64,000 bases of DNA from Pseudanabaena sp. UWO311. GTDB lineage: Bacteria; Cyanobacteriota; Cyanobacteriia; Pseudanabaenales; Pseudanabaenaceae. The notes below the pieces were generated by a model. The model did no database searches. It saw only the letters and a list, made by a program, of their open reading frames with translations, and was not told the DNA's origin. Shown here in pieces: positions 33,987-42,872 of the stretch. Position numbers and translations under genes: made by a program. Location: contig NZ_SJEE01000024.1 of the NCBI RefSeq assembly GCF_006937785.1, forward strand, positions 1 through 64,000, written 5' to 3'. Position 1 is the first letter of the stretch. Each line of letters starts with the position of its first letter.

Positions 33987-35651
33987 CTAGACCTTGAACT
34001 GCTTAATCTGTTCTTCGATATAGGCTTCAGGCTTAGCAGGATCGAAGGAGTCGTACTTCAATTTCTCAGTTCTTTCAGTTTCCGTTGGAGGAGTTTGACC
34101 TAATTCCTTCGCTAACTCACGGGCAAGATCGGTCTGATAAATATCTTGGGCGATAGTTTTATAGTCAGCCTTATCTTTTGGCATTAATTCCCAACGCACA
34201 AACTGAGAAGAAATCCATTTTGCGAAACTCTTCCAAGGATAGGGATCAAAACCAACGCGATCTGGAATATCGAAGGTATTGCCCTGACCATCCTCAAACT
34301 TACCAGTTAACACTGCTTTTAAGACTGGTTCAGGTTGATTGAGATAGTTTTTACCTGCGATCGCCTTAGCAATTTCTTCACGATGTTTAGGATCATTGGC
34401 ATAGCCAGCACCATCAATAATCGCTTTGTTAATTGCGCGGTAAGTATTCGGATTGGTATCAATCCATTTCTGACTAGCTGCAAAAGCACAACATGGATGT
34501 CCAGCCCAAATATCTTTGGTGAGCAAATGGATAAAGCCAATCTTATTAAAGACAGAACGTTGGACGACGTTATCAGGTAGCAAGAATGCATCAAGCTGTC
34601 CCGCTGTCATTTTGGCGATCGCATCAGGAGGTGGAATCACTTGAATCTGCACATCCTTATCTGGATTTAGTCCACCCGCCGCTAAGTAATAGCGCAACAA
34701 CAAGTTGTGCATGGAGAAGGCAAAGGGAACACCAATACTAAATCCTTTAAAGTCTTTGGCTTCTTTGACCTTGCCCAAGTGCTGTTTGGCAACTGAGATC
34801 GCTTGACCATTAATATTCTCAATACTGGCAAGCTTTATAGGAAATGCGGTAGAACCTAGCCCCAAAGACATGGATATCGGCATAGGTGAAAGCATGTGAT
34901 AGGCATCTAACTCACCTGCGATCGCAGAGTCGCGAATCGCAGCCCAGCTAGGCATTTTCACCAATTCCACCTTCAGTCCGTACTTCGTATAAAATCCTAA
35001 CGGTTCCGACATGATAATCGGGGTGGCACAAGTAATCGGTAAGAAACCAACTTTTAAATTGGTTTTCTCCACTCCCGCAGGTGGCTTGTTGGGGGTATTG
35101 GTAGTTGCCTTAGAGGGAGTCTCAGGAGGAGGAGCAGAAGGACATCCTGTGAGCGTTACCACGGCGGCGGCAGCGGCTACTTTAATTAGAAATTCGCGCC
35201 GACGGAAGGTGCTAGATTGCAATGTATCGGTAAAGAATTCCTGTGCTTGGGGACCAAAGGCAGCATTAAAGGCTTCCTCAACACCGCCAGCCATCTTGAT
35301 CAGGTCATAGCAAATCCGCTTTTGACTTTCAGAAGCATGGGATAATGAACCCTGTTCCAAAAGTTGCCACAGGTCTGCTTTCATGGCGTTGGTTTCCCAT
35401 GACTGCGCCATCAATTGAGCGCGATCAGAGTAGTGACCCATCCGCATCAGGTCATTCACCAATTCCACAGGATCTGTCGGCATTCCTTCCATAACGCTCT
35501 GATGCTGATCAGCATTATGATCTGCGCCACAGGGACAAGCATTCCATAAATTATTGTTTGTTTGAGCGACAGAGTAATCAGAAATTTGAGCAGAGATTGA
35601 GTTATTTCCTATCGCTGAAGCGACCATCTGTTCTATCAGGTGAGATGTCAT
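33987..35651 (-). CDS. cynA: Cyanate/nitrate-type ABC transporter substrate-binding protein with N-terminal extension
   Basis: 554 residues; the first gene of cynABDS. Residues ~190-554 form an NrtA/CmpA/SsuA-like periplasmic binding domain (LKVGFLPITCATPIIMSEPL, GVPFAFSMHNLLLRYYLAAG, DAIAKMTAGQLDAFLLPD). A Tat-like signal with lipobox lies internally at ~149-170 (FRRREFLIKVAAAAAVVTLT then GC). Before it is a ~145-residue hydrophilic domain with WNACPCGADH and helical MRMGHYSDRAQLMAQSWETN. Usual relatives have only a short leader. An internal Met near residue 121 could give a normal lipoprotein, so the extended form needs direct proof. The promoter upstream carries an NtcA site. Confidence 0.88.
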   Translation of the reverse strand: MTSHLIEQMVASAIGNNSISAQISDYSVAQTNNNLWNACPCGADHNADQHQSVMEGMPTDPVELVNDLMRMGHYSDRAQLMAQSWETNAMKADLWQLLEQGSLSHASESQKRICYDLIKMAGGVEEAFNAAFGPQAQEFFTDTLQSSTFRRREFLIKVAAAAAVVTLTGCPSAPPPETPSKATTNTPNKPPAGVEKTNLKVGFLPITCATPIIMSEPLGFYTKYGLKVELVKMPSWAAIRDSAIAGELDAYHMLSPMPISMSLGLGSTAFPIKLASIENINGQAISVAKQHLGKVKEAKDFKGFSIGVPFAFSMHNLLLRYYLAAGGLNPDKDVQIQVIPPPDAIAKMTAGQLDAFLLPDNVVQRSVFNKIGFIHLLTKDIWAGHPCCAFAASQKWIDTNPNTYRAINKAIIDGAGYANDPKHREEIAKAIAGKNYLNQPEPVLKAVLTGKFEDGQGNTFDIPDRVGFDPYPWKSFAKWISSQFVRWELMPKDKADYKTIAQDIYQTDLARELAKELGQTPPTETERTEKLKYDSFDPAKPEAYIEEQIKQFKV

Positions 35652-35746
35652 GATTGGTTATTGTTTGTATTTTAGAGAATAATTCTTAATCTAATGAATG
35701 CAGTTCAATTAGCCATAAATAGCTAAAGATAAATTTAATTATTAGC

Positions 35747-35789
35747 ACTGTAGCAACTTGTTTGTAATTAAATCGGTATAGACATATAC
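35747..35789 (-). promoter_or_regulatory. NtcA-activated promoter of the cyn operon
   Basis: On the minus strand GTA-TATGTCTA-TAC (plus coordinates 35776-35789) is a perfect GTA-N8-TAC NtcA site. It is followed after 23 bases by TACAGT (35747-35752), which fits the -10 consensus TAN3T. This spacing is the canonical class II NtcA promoter. It lies ~100 bases upstream of cynA, so nitrogen limitation should switch on cyanate uptake and breakdown. Confidence 0.85.
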
Positions 35790-35937
35790 GAAAAGTATTG
35801 CATTATTAATATGGAGATAATTTGTAGATCATTTTTATGCTGAATATAAATCGATTTTCTAGCATCAAAAAACTAATAAAATACATGAATTATATATAAA
35901 TCCCAAATAAATTACTATAACCTAAGACTTAAAAAAA

Positions 35938-35957
35938 CAAGGGGCTTAAGCCCCTTG
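35938..35957. terminator. Hairpin after the acyl-CoA-dehydrogenase-like gene
   Basis: CAAGGGGC and GCCCCTTG pair perfectly around TTAA in an A/T-rich context. It separates the upstream osmC/ACAD unit from the cyn promoter. The rest of 35652-36235 holds the cyn promoter and no gene. Confidence 0.65.
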
Positions 35958-36040
35958 CATCTAATATCAAAAATATTTTCTGCTTTATATAATCGGCAAT
36001 TATTATTGTGTTGATATAAGTAGATTGTTAGAATTAAAAG

Positions 36041-36072
36041 TAGGATGTGTTAGCGATAGCATAACGCATCTT
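36041..36072. repeat. Half copy of a TTAGCG/CGCTAA repeat
   Basis: TAGGATGTGTTAGCG followed by CATAACGCATC is related to the fuller inverted repeat at 56087-56154 (TAGGGTGTATTAGCG ... CGCTAACACACCCTA). Confidence 0.6.
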
Positions 36073-36235
36073 CTATAGTCCTTAAATCTAGTTTATACCG
36101 ACTAGTTTATAATTTCTTCTCATCAGGAAATAACAAAATTTTATTTTAAAAATAGAACTTTGTTAGGAGCTTAGATTATGATTTAGCCTTTTAAATTTTA
36201 GCTATACTAATCTTATAAAAACTAGCTATTTCTAA

Positions 36236-37378
36236 CTAAGACATACTTGCTAATACTTTGCGTAAATGTTTGAGCGCAGGTGTCACCATAGCAACGAAAT
36301 ATGATTCGCGTAAACGGCGATCATACACGCTACCATGTACATAACCGATCGCACCTGCATGGAGCATTAAAGATTGCGAAGCTCTAAGTGATAACTCTGA
36401 AGCAGTTGCTCTCGATTCAATTACTTCCCGCAAAATTTCCTTGCTGACAATTTCCCGACCATGCCCGATCGCTTCAGCTAAACGATAGGATTTCAAGCGC
36501 AAAGTTTCGAGTTCACATTCCATTTCATCGGGACGATCATCGAGGTATTGATTGACATGTTGTTTAGTTCTATCAATCCTTAGCATTAAATCAATACAAT
36601 TTTGAGTCAAGCCTAAGCCCATCCCCACCTGCATTAGGATAAATCCTGCTTTGATATATTCCACATAGCGATCGCATGGAGCCGCTAACACCCAATCATG
36701 ACTGATAAAAGCATTACGAAACAAACATCTAAATGTATTCGTCCCTTCAAGAGCAATAAAATGCACATCTTGCCTTAGTTCTAGTCCTTGCATTCCACCC
36801 TGTGCGATCGCCATCAGATAGTTATCAGTTCCTTCTATTTGAGCAGATATCCCAAATAAATGCTGATCGCCTATATTAGAAACCCAAGGCAATGTGCCAT
36901 TGAGAATATAACCACCTTCGCAAGGCGTAGCAATGATTTTGATCTTCTCAATGCCTGCAAAGTGTTTCATCGGATTCGATAAACCCGTTCCCGACAAAAG
37001 CTTTCCCGTTGCAACTTGCGGTAAGATTTGTTCTCTTAGAAAAGGATTATCAGTATTTTGTAAATACCAAGAGCAAGCATTGTGACACCAAGTCATAAAC
37101 CCTGTGCTCAGACAAGTTTCCGAAACTATTTCGATCGCCTTTAATGCAGGTAATACGCCACGCCCCGTACCACCATATTCTGTACTAACACCTTGACCAT
37201 ATGCACCCAGACTACCAATATAGCGCAAAAATTCTTCTGGATAAATACCTTTTAAATCAATGTTAGTAACATCAGGTGCTAATTTTTGAGCGATCGCCTC
37301 TTTTAAACTCTGCATTAAAGCTGCATCAGTGAGCAGTTTGTCTTGAGGTTTCTTGATTATGATTTCACTAACCTGCAT
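36236..37378 (-). CDS. Acyl-CoA-dehydrogenase-like flavoprotein
   Basis: 380 residues with the ACAD fold order: N-terminal helical domain (YPEEFLRYIGSLGAYGQGVS, EYGGTGRGVLPAL), a middle beta domain (LSGTGLSNPMKHFAGIEKI, GYILNGTLPWVSNI), and a C-terminal helical domain (LRASQSLMLHAGAIGYVHGS). The TGLSNP and PWVSN elements contact FAD. The usual catalytic Glu is not identifiable, so the substrate need not be an acyl-CoA; SfnC/DszC-like monooxygenases share this fold. It lies 81 bases after the OsmC gene and likely forms an operon with it, next to the cyn locus. Confidence 0.8.
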   Translation of the reverse strand: MQVSEIIIKKPQDKLLTDAALMQSLKEAIAQKLAPDVTNIDLKGIYPEEFLRYIGSLGAYGQGVSTEYGGTGRGVLPALKAIEIVSETCLSTGFMTWCHNACSWYLQNTDNPFLREQILPQVATGKLLSGTGLSNPMKHFAGIEKIKIIATPCEGGYILNGTLPWVSNIGDQHLFGISAQIEGTDNYLMAIAQGGMQGLELRQDVHFIALEGTNTFRCLFRNAFISHDWVLAAPCDRYVEYIKAGFILMQVGMGLGLTQNCIDLMLRIDRTKQHVNQYLDDRPDEMECELETLRLKSYRLAEAIGHGREIVSKEILREVIESRATASELSLRASQSLMLHAGAIGYVHGSVYDRRLRESYFVAMVTPALKHLRKVLASMS

Positions 37379-37426
37379 TGCTTCTTCCCTTATCTTAAAC
37401 TTTTAATATTTTTTGATTAAGCCCAA

Positions 37427-37451
37427 ATATGCCGCGCTTAGCGCGGCATAT
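37427..37451. terminator. Hairpin between OsmC and ACAD-like genes
   Basis: ATATGCCGCGC and GCGCGGCATAT pair perfectly around TTA. It lies just after the OsmC stop codon and may reduce read-through into the ACAD-like gene. The same GCGC-core style is used by other palindromes in the window. Confidence 0.75.
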
Positions 37452-37459
37452 ATTTCATT

Positions 37460-37999
37460 TTATGCTAGAGAAACTTCCATATCCACAGGATTACGGAAAG
37501 TATTCGCAACTGGCGACCAGTAATTTGCATGTTCTAGAAGTTCAGCAAGTTCTTCCTTAGTCGCATCGGACTCGATATCCACTTTCACACGCACAGCACT
37601 AATGCCTAAACGCTTCTTAGATAGATCTCCAATACCCCAAACACCTGTGATATTAATATCGCCTTCGAGATATAACTCTAATTTGGAAAGCGTAATTCCA
37701 CGCATGATTGCGTTAGCATGAATGCCCACGGACAGACAAGAGCCTAGACAAGCCAGCAAAGCTTCGGATGGGTTAGGAGCAGTATCTTGTCCAAGTAGAG
37801 TTGGGGGTTCATCAATGACATGCTCAGGTAGATCGCGCACATAGGTTAGGTTGCGAAATTGCCCTTCACAGACTGTCTTTACTTTCAATGTGCCGATGAC
37901 ATTGGGGTTAGCTTGTGCTTTCGCAGCCAAGGCTACCAATCCATCTTTGCTAACAGGACGCAAGGGAGTAGTTACGGAGGCAGTCACAGTTGTAGTCAT
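37460..37999 (-). CDS. OsmC family protein
   Basis: About 179 residues from ATG at 37999 (MTTTVTASVTTPLRPVSKDG). The OsmC/Ohr fold appears with PNPSEALLACLGSCLSVGIH, containing the pair of positions where catalytic Cys are found (C-L-G-S-C rather than one Cys per helix), and a conserved Glu-Leu-Glu strand. Such proteins reduce organic hydroperoxides or have unknown thiol chemistry. A longer start at 38158 would run through a palindrome and is rejected. It heads a unit with the downstream ACAD-like flavoprotein, behind a putative NtcA-type site. Confidence 0.87.
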   Translation of the reverse strand: MTTTVTASVTTPLRPVSKDGLVALAAKAQANPNVIGTLKVKTVCEGQFRNLTYVRDLPEHVIDEPPTLLGQDTAPNPSEALLACLGSCLSVGIHANAIMRGITLSKLELYLEGDINITGVWGIGDLSKKRLGISAVRVKVDIESDATKEELAELLEHANYWSPVANTFRNPVDMEVSLA

Positions 38000-38079
38000 G
38001 GTTTCAAATACTTGACGTTTATGCTTACTTAAATAAATAGAACGATCTATACAATTAAATACTATACAACCTCTCGCAA

Positions 38080-38114
38080 TTTCCGTATCACATATTACAT
38101 ATGTGATACGGAAA
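38080..38114. promoter_or_regulatory. Perfect 16-3-16 palindrome overlapping a GTA-N8-TAC site
   Basis: TTTCCGTATCACATAT and ATATGTGATACGGAAA pair perfectly around TAC, ~80 bases upstream of the OsmC ATG. Within it GTA-TCACATAT-TAC (38085-38098) fits the NtcA consensus, and TAGTAT or TATAGT on the minus strand 18-20 bases downstream could be a -10 box. A dimeric operator or an NtcA site are both possible. Confidence 0.6.
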
Positions 38115-38122
38115 GTTTTGCT

Positions 38123-38171
38123 CCCAATAAGATAAGTGGCGGCGCGAAGCGCCGCCACTTATCTTATTGGG
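38123..38171. repeat. Palindrome with GCGC-GAA-GCGC core
   Basis: CCCAATAAGATAAGTGGCGG and CCGCCACTTATCTTATTGGG pair perfectly around a GCGC-GAA-GCGC centre. It belongs to the arm-variable family. Confidence 0.9.
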
Positions 38172-38193
38172 TTTTGATTTGCTTTATAGTACC

Positions 38194-38244
38194 AAATCAA
38201 AAAAGGAAATGAGGTGCTTTGCACCTCATCTCCTTTTTTGATTT
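38194..38244. repeat. Palindrome with GTGC-TTT-GCAC core
   Basis: AAATCAAAAAAGGAAATGAG and its near-complement (one mismatch) flank GGTGCTTTGCACC, starting 22 bases after the previous palindrome. It ends 46 bases before the dapF start. Confidence 0.88.
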
Positions 38245-38290
38245 GTCGATGGAGATCGATATAATATTCAAAAATATATTGAATTAATCC

Positions 38291-39136
38291 ATGTCGATCG
38301 CATTTAGTAAATATCACGGCTTAGGTAACGATTTTATCCTGATCGATAACCGTCACATTACCGAACCAATTCTCACCTCTGAGCAGGCTGTCAAATGGTG
38401 CGATCGCAATTTTGGTGTTGGTGCAGATGGTGTCATTTTCTTGCTGACTGAGGCAAATGGTGAACATCGGATGCTGATTTTTAACTCCGATGGCTCTGAG
38501 CCAGAGATGTGCGGCAATGGAATTCGTTGCTTAGCTAAATTTATGCAGGACTTGAATATCCCAACTATTGATCGAAAGTATCAGATTCAGACTGGTGCTG
38601 GTTTGATCGTGCCACAGATGGATGTGGATGGACAGGTCACTGTGGATATGGGCAAACCATTTTTGACTGCCGCCGAGATCCCGACGACTCTGGGCGAAAG
38701 CGATCGCAAGGTTGTCAATCTGCCGCTTGAAGTTGGTGGCAAGACTTGGAATGTGACGACTGTGAGCATGGGCAACCCTCACTGCATGACTTTTGTGGAT
38801 GATGTTGATACGATTCCTTTAGCTGAGATTGGAGTTCTCTTTGAACATCATCCCGTATTCCCAAAACGGACAAATACGGAATTTGTGGAAGTCGTTAATC
38901 GCAGCTATGTGAAAATGCGCGTATGGGAACGTGGCGCAGGAGCAACTCTGGCTTGTGGTACAGGCGCTTGTGCGACAGTGGTTGCTGGTGTGTTAAATGA
39001 TCTTTGCGATCGCATTTGTACTGTTAATCTGCCTGGAGGCGATCTCAAAATCAACTGGTCAGCCGAAAGCGATCGCATTTTGATGACTGGCCCTGCAACT
39101 CTTGTGTTTACAGGCTCCGCGAAGAACGAATTGTAA
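38291..39136 (+). CDS. dapF: Diaminopimelate epimerase
   Basis: 281 residues. Interconverts LL- and meso-diaminopimelate in lysine and peptidoglycan biosynthesis. The two catalytic Cys motifs are visible: [16 protein letters not shown] and [16 protein letters not shown]. The N-terminal [15 protein letters not shown] and the middle [13 protein letters not shown] are also diagnostic. Cytoplasmic. The gene is preceded by two palindromes and followed by two more, and stands alone. Confidence 0.97.
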   Translation: MSIAFSKYHGLGNDFILIDNRHITEPILTSEQAVKWCDRNFGVGADGVIFLLTEANGEHRMLIFNSDGSEPEMCGNGIRCLAKFMQDLNIPTIDRKYQIQTGAGLIVPQMDVDGQVTVDMGKPFLTAAEIPTTLGESDRKVVNLPLEVGGKTWNVTTVSMGNPHCMTFVDDVDTIPLAEIGVLFEHHPVFPKRTNTEFVEVVNRSYVKMRVWERGAGATLACGTGACATVVAGVLNDLCDRICTVNLPGGDLKINWSAESDRILMTGPATLVFTGSAKNEL

Positions 39137-39145
39137 ATAAGTTGT

Positions 39146-39636
<491 letters not shown>

Positions 39637-39643
39637 GAATTGC

Positions 39644-39675
39644 GAAAAGAGGTGACGTAAAGCGCCACCTCTTTT
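39644..39675. terminator. Bidirectional hairpin
   Basis: AAAAGAGGTG and CACCTCTTTT pair around ACGTAAAGCGC between the HIT gene stop and the convergent GT39 gene stop at 39677. Confidence 0.75.
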
Positions 39676-39676
39676 C

Positions 39677-41206
39677 TTATGGTTTGTAATTTTTGCCGAT
39701 CGCAATTTCATAGGTCTTCAAGTACAAGCCAAATCGACGAATCTGGACATTACTAATCGGGGTGAACCGATCAAAATGCGCGATCGCATCATCAGTCAGG
39801 GGATACCATTGATCGGAAATCACAATTGCATTTTTACCATTCTGTTTCGCTGCATTCTCTAGGTTCCAAATCGTAAATTGACTAACCCGTTTAGAAATTG
39901 CCGTCACATTGGGATTTTGCATCTCATAGGCAAGCTCCGCCGCCGAGCGATAGTCAGAAGTGATTAACAGAGGGATTTCTGGTAAAGTATTGCTGATTTT
40001 TATCACTTCCGCAGCAACCTCTTGCCAGCCATAAATCATCCGCCCATCTTGATCTCCATCTTTCCCAAATACGGCACTGATCGGGAACATGCAGGAGTTC
40101 CAGACAAATAGAGATGTAAATATTAACCCAAATACTCCCATTCCATAAAAAACTTTCAAATTCTCTCCTCCTCTCCCTCTGGGAGATGAGGCTAGAGGGT
40201 GAAGAAAATCGGCTAAAGCTAAAGGCAACAAGGGAAATAGAAGTAAATATGCATGAATATTCCAATAATAGAGGGCTGTAGAAACCAATGAAATCGCCAT
40301 CAGTATCCCTGAGGGAATTACAAATGTCCAAACTGTAATTCTTTTATATAACAATACAGATTGCCTGACAGAAAGAATGCCCGTAGAATTCTCTCTGTCA
40401 GCATTGCGAAAACCTTGCCACACCAACCATGCTACAAACGGCGAAAGCATTAATAGCGAAATTCCAATAAAGCCCAGTGGTTCTAACAATCGCATAACTA
40501 ACGTGCCACTATCGATACTGCGATTTGCATAGAAACGGAATGACAAAAAATTATTGCTGTAGTTCCAATAAAATACTGGTAGAAAAGCGATCGCACCAAT
40601 ACCCACACATAGCCATATACGTATGTCTAGAAATAATCTTCTTAACTGAGAATGTGTCGCGATCGCAGTCAATAAACCCAAGGTCATAAACAGCGAATTA
40701 TATTTAGTAATGTGCGCTAGTGAAAGAGCGATCGCACTGCCATATAGCCGCCAATTTGTCCCCTTTCCATTTGCTAAATATTCATCCAGAAAGCGAATGC
40801 ATAAATACGCTCCAACAAGGCTAAGGGAAATTGCTAAATGATCGTGCCATGCTAAGGAAAGCATAACGCTATATAGAGGTGAACAAAGGACAGCAAAAAT
40901 CATCCACCAGATATAGCGCCTTGCAAGATCTCCATAAAGATATCTGAGAATACGGTAATAGGTATAGAAAAAGAGCCCATTAGAAAAAAGATTTAGCGAT
41001 CGCAACGTGAACAGAGACTTACCAAACCATGCAGTTATCCATCCCTGTAGCCATGATTGCAACGGCGGATGGTCGTAATAGGAGAAGTCTAAATGTTGTC
41101 CCCACAACCAATAGTAAGCTTCATCAGGATTTGGCGGTGCAAATAGCCAAAAGATGCATCGCAAAAGGATCAACAACAGTAAAAATATGGATAGATAAGA
41201 ACTCAT
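39677..41206 (-). CDS. GT39-type membrane glycosyltransferase (ArnT-like)
   Basis: 509 residues with about ten hydrophobic spans. Near the N-terminus, PPNPDEAYYWLWGQHLDFSY and YYDHPPLQSWLQGWITAWFG carry the acidic loop residues (DE and D-H-P-P) that define the ArnT/PMT superfamily, which transfers sugars from polyprenyl phosphate to an acceptor at the outer face of the inner membrane. The C-terminal ~120 residues are soluble. The acceptor is unknown. It is separate from the WecG-like gene, so no polysaccharide operon is seen. Confidence 0.88.
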   Translation of the reverse strand: MSSYLSIFLLLLILLRCIFWLFAPPNPDEAYYWLWGQHLDFSYYDHPPLQSWLQGWITAWFGKSLFTLRSLNLFSNGLFFYTYYRILRYLYGDLARRYIWWMIFAVLCSPLYSVMLSLAWHDHLAISLSLVGAYLCIRFLDEYLANGKGTNWRLYGSAIALSLAHITKYNSLFMTLGLLTAIATHSQLRRLFLDIRIWLCVGIGAIAFLPVFYWNYSNNFLSFRFYANRSIDSGTLVMRLLEPLGFIGISLLMLSPFVAWLVWQGFRNADRENSTGILSVRQSVLLYKRITVWTFVIPSGILMAISLVSTALYYWNIHAYLLLFPLLPLALADFLHPLASSPRGRGGENLKVFYGMGVFGLIFTSLFVWNSCMFPISAVFGKDGDQDGRMIYGWQEVAAEVIKISNTLPEIPLLITSDYRSAAELAYEMQNPNVTAISKRVSQFTIWNLENAAKQNGKNAIVISDQWYPLTDDAIAHFDRFTPISNVQIRRFGLYLKTYEIAIGKNYKP

Positions 41207-41261
41207 GAGTCTTTAAATTACAGCGCTCTGTGCTGAAATAAGGTGATTTCTCATTTAAAAT

Positions 41262-41348
41262 TTACCCCACCCTAACCCTCCCCTTGCAAAGGGGAGGGAA
41301 CAAGATTTCTCGTCTTCCTCCTTTTCAAAGGGGAATTAAAGGGGGTAA
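41262..41348. repeat. Dispersed inverted repeat, second copy
   Basis: TTTACCCCACCCTAACCCTC, CCCTTGCAAAGGGG, then AACAAGATTTCTCGTCTTCC and GGGAATTAAAGGGGGTAATT form the same series as 33825-33907 read on the other strand. Copy-to-copy differences are only a few bases. Confidence 0.88.
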
Positions 41349-41397
41349 TTCCAACTTTTATCAAGTGGGAGATTCTTTACGAGAAATGTTCTAAGCC

Positions 41398-41455
41398 CCA
41401 AGATTTTGATTGAGAATGCTGCAAGGCAGCATTCTCAATCAAAATCTTGGGTTTG
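41398..41455. terminator. Long palindrome with GCTGCAAGGCAGC core
   Basis: CCCAAGATTTTGATTGAGAA and TTCTCAATCAAAATCTTGGG pair perfectly around TGCTGCAAGGCAGCA. It is three bases past the stop codon of the LapA-domain gene, so it likely terminates that operon. Confidence 0.88.
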
Positions 41456-41457
41456 GT

Positions 41458-41976
41458 TTATTTGATAAATTTTGCGTCAAGGGGAGGACGATCTCGCTTA
41501 GCTTGATTAGAACTTTTAGATTTCAGGTTACGACGATTAGCATAGGGGACGGTATCAGGATCATCATCTTCGTACTCTTCCTCCTCCTCATCTTCATACT
41601 CTTCATCTTCCTCGACAAATTCTTCCTTTGTCTGAGAACTTTCAGCTTTGACCTGTTCTTTAGTATCTTTGCCAACTCCAGATGCAATCACAGCCCGACG
41701 AATCAATAGATTTTGTCGCCAAGAAGCGATCGCATTGATCACAAACGCCAGAATTCCACCGCCCACAAAAGCCACCAACATGGCAACACTTAAGGGAATC
41801 TCGACTGTCTTTTGACCTAAAAAGAAAATCTGCACCGCAGGTTGCAAATTTTGAACAAAAACAGCCGCTAGTAATGTAATTGCAATCCCTAAGCCCAAAA
41901 TCTGCACGATCATGATCGTACTAGATGATTTCCTGTTAGCAGCATTTGCAGTCTGTGAAAAACGCGATCGATTCAT
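41458..41976 (-). CDS. LapA-domain (DUF1049) membrane protein with acidic tail
   Basis: 172 residues. Two N-terminal membrane spans are visible, MIVQILGLGIAITLLAAVFV and VAMLVAFVGGGILAFVINAI, joined by QNLQPAVQIFFLGQKTVEIP; this NxxPVxxxFL-type loop is the DUF1049/LapA pattern. The cytoplasmic tail is very acidic (EEFVEEDEEYEDEEEEEYED) and then basic. LapA-like proteins of Gammaproteobacteria aid LPS assembly; in cyanobacteria the role is unknown. Its start overlaps the UbiX stop by four bases, a translationally coupled pair. Confidence 0.82.
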   Translation of the reverse strand: MNRSRFSQTANAANRKSSSTIMIVQILGLGIAITLLAAVFVQNLQPAVQIFFLGQKTVEIPLSVAMLVAFVGGGILAFVINAIASWRQNLLIRRAVIASGVGKDTKEQVKAESSQTKEEFVEEDEEYEDEEEEEYEDDDPDTVPYANRRNLKSKSSNQAKRDRPPLDAKFIK

Positions 41977-42620
41977 AGTTCTAGATCTCCTTCGGCAATA
42001 TTAGAGGGCATTCTACCCTGCCAACGCTGGATTAAATCTGCATCAATATCCAGTTGATCCAGCGCTCTAGCGATTACAAAGTCTACCAAATCTTCAATTG
42101 TTTGAGGGTTATGATACCAAGCAGGAATCGCTGGCACTATTCTTGCTCCTGCCTCAGCTAGAGTAGTGAGATTTCGCAAATGGATCAAGCTTAATGGTGT
42201 TTCACGAGGAACGATTACCAATCGCCGACCTTCCTTAAGGTGCACATCAGCCGCTCTTTCTAACAAGTCTGAACTTAAGCCATGCGCAATTTTTGCTACT
42301 GTTGCCATACTACAAGGAATTACCAGCATCCCTAATGTCCGAAATGAACCACTAGCGATCGTTGCGCCCACATCCGCCCATTGATGACAAATTAACTTAC
42401 CACCGCTAGTCTCACTACGATCCCGCCAGAATTGTTCTTGCGATCGCAAGTTACTTGGCATCACAATATCATTCTCAGATTGCCAGACCATCATCGCTGC
42501 CTTAGAAGCAACCAGATCGACGTTGTAATGATTATTTAATAAAAACCTGAGCGATCGCACTGCATAAATCATGCCTGATGCCCCAGAGACCCCTAATACA
42601 ATCGCTTTTTTATTTTGCAT
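41973..42620 (-). CDS. ubiX: Flavin prenyltransferase UbiX
   Basis: 215 residues. Makes the prenylated FMN cofactor used by UbiD-type decarboxylases. Motifs: AIVLGVSGASGMIYAVRSLR (FMN phosphate loop), SGSFRTLGMLVIPCSMATVA (SGSxxxxxMVVxPCSM), LVIVPRETPLSLIHLRNL and IVPAIPAWYHNPQTIEDLVD. Length is a little longer than bacterial homologues (~190) because of the C-terminal helix. The gene heads a two-gene unit with the LapA-domain protein. Cytoplasmic dodecamer in the family. Confidence 0.95.
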   Translation of the reverse strand: MQNKKAIVLGVSGASGMIYAVRSLRFLLNNHYNVDLVASKAAMMVWQSENDIVMPSNLRSQEQFWRDRSETSGGKLICHQWADVGATIASGSFRTLGMLVIPCSMATVAKIAHGLSSDLLERAADVHLKEGRRLVIVPRETPLSLIHLRNLTTLAEAGARIVPAIPAWYHNPQTIEDLVDFVIARALDQLDIDADLIQRWQGRMPSNIAEGDLEL

Positions 42621-42670
42621 TCAATATTTAAATTCAGCATTTAATTCAGCACAGTAAGCTTCTAAGTTCA

Positions 42671-42717
42671 AAAGATGAGAGGCGGCGCAAAGCACCGCCT
42701 CTCATCTTTTCGTTTTA
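42671..42717. repeat. Palindrome with GGCGC-AAAG core
   Basis: AAAAGATGAGAGGCGG and CCGCCTCTCATCTTTT pair around CGCAAAGCA, in the divergent gap between ubiX and the Ser/Thr kinase. One mismatch at the loop boundary. Arm-variable family member. Confidence 0.85.
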
Positions 42718-42872
42718 AGAATGGCTAAAGCTATAGCTCAATCATAACTCTGTTTGTTAAGCTTAAGGCTATAGCAATCCTATTTGATTGTGGAGATATG
42801 AGCAATTTATGAATTGCTTATGTCTATCTACAAAGGCTTCAGTCCAGCAGCTCTGTAACTTGGAAGGTAACT

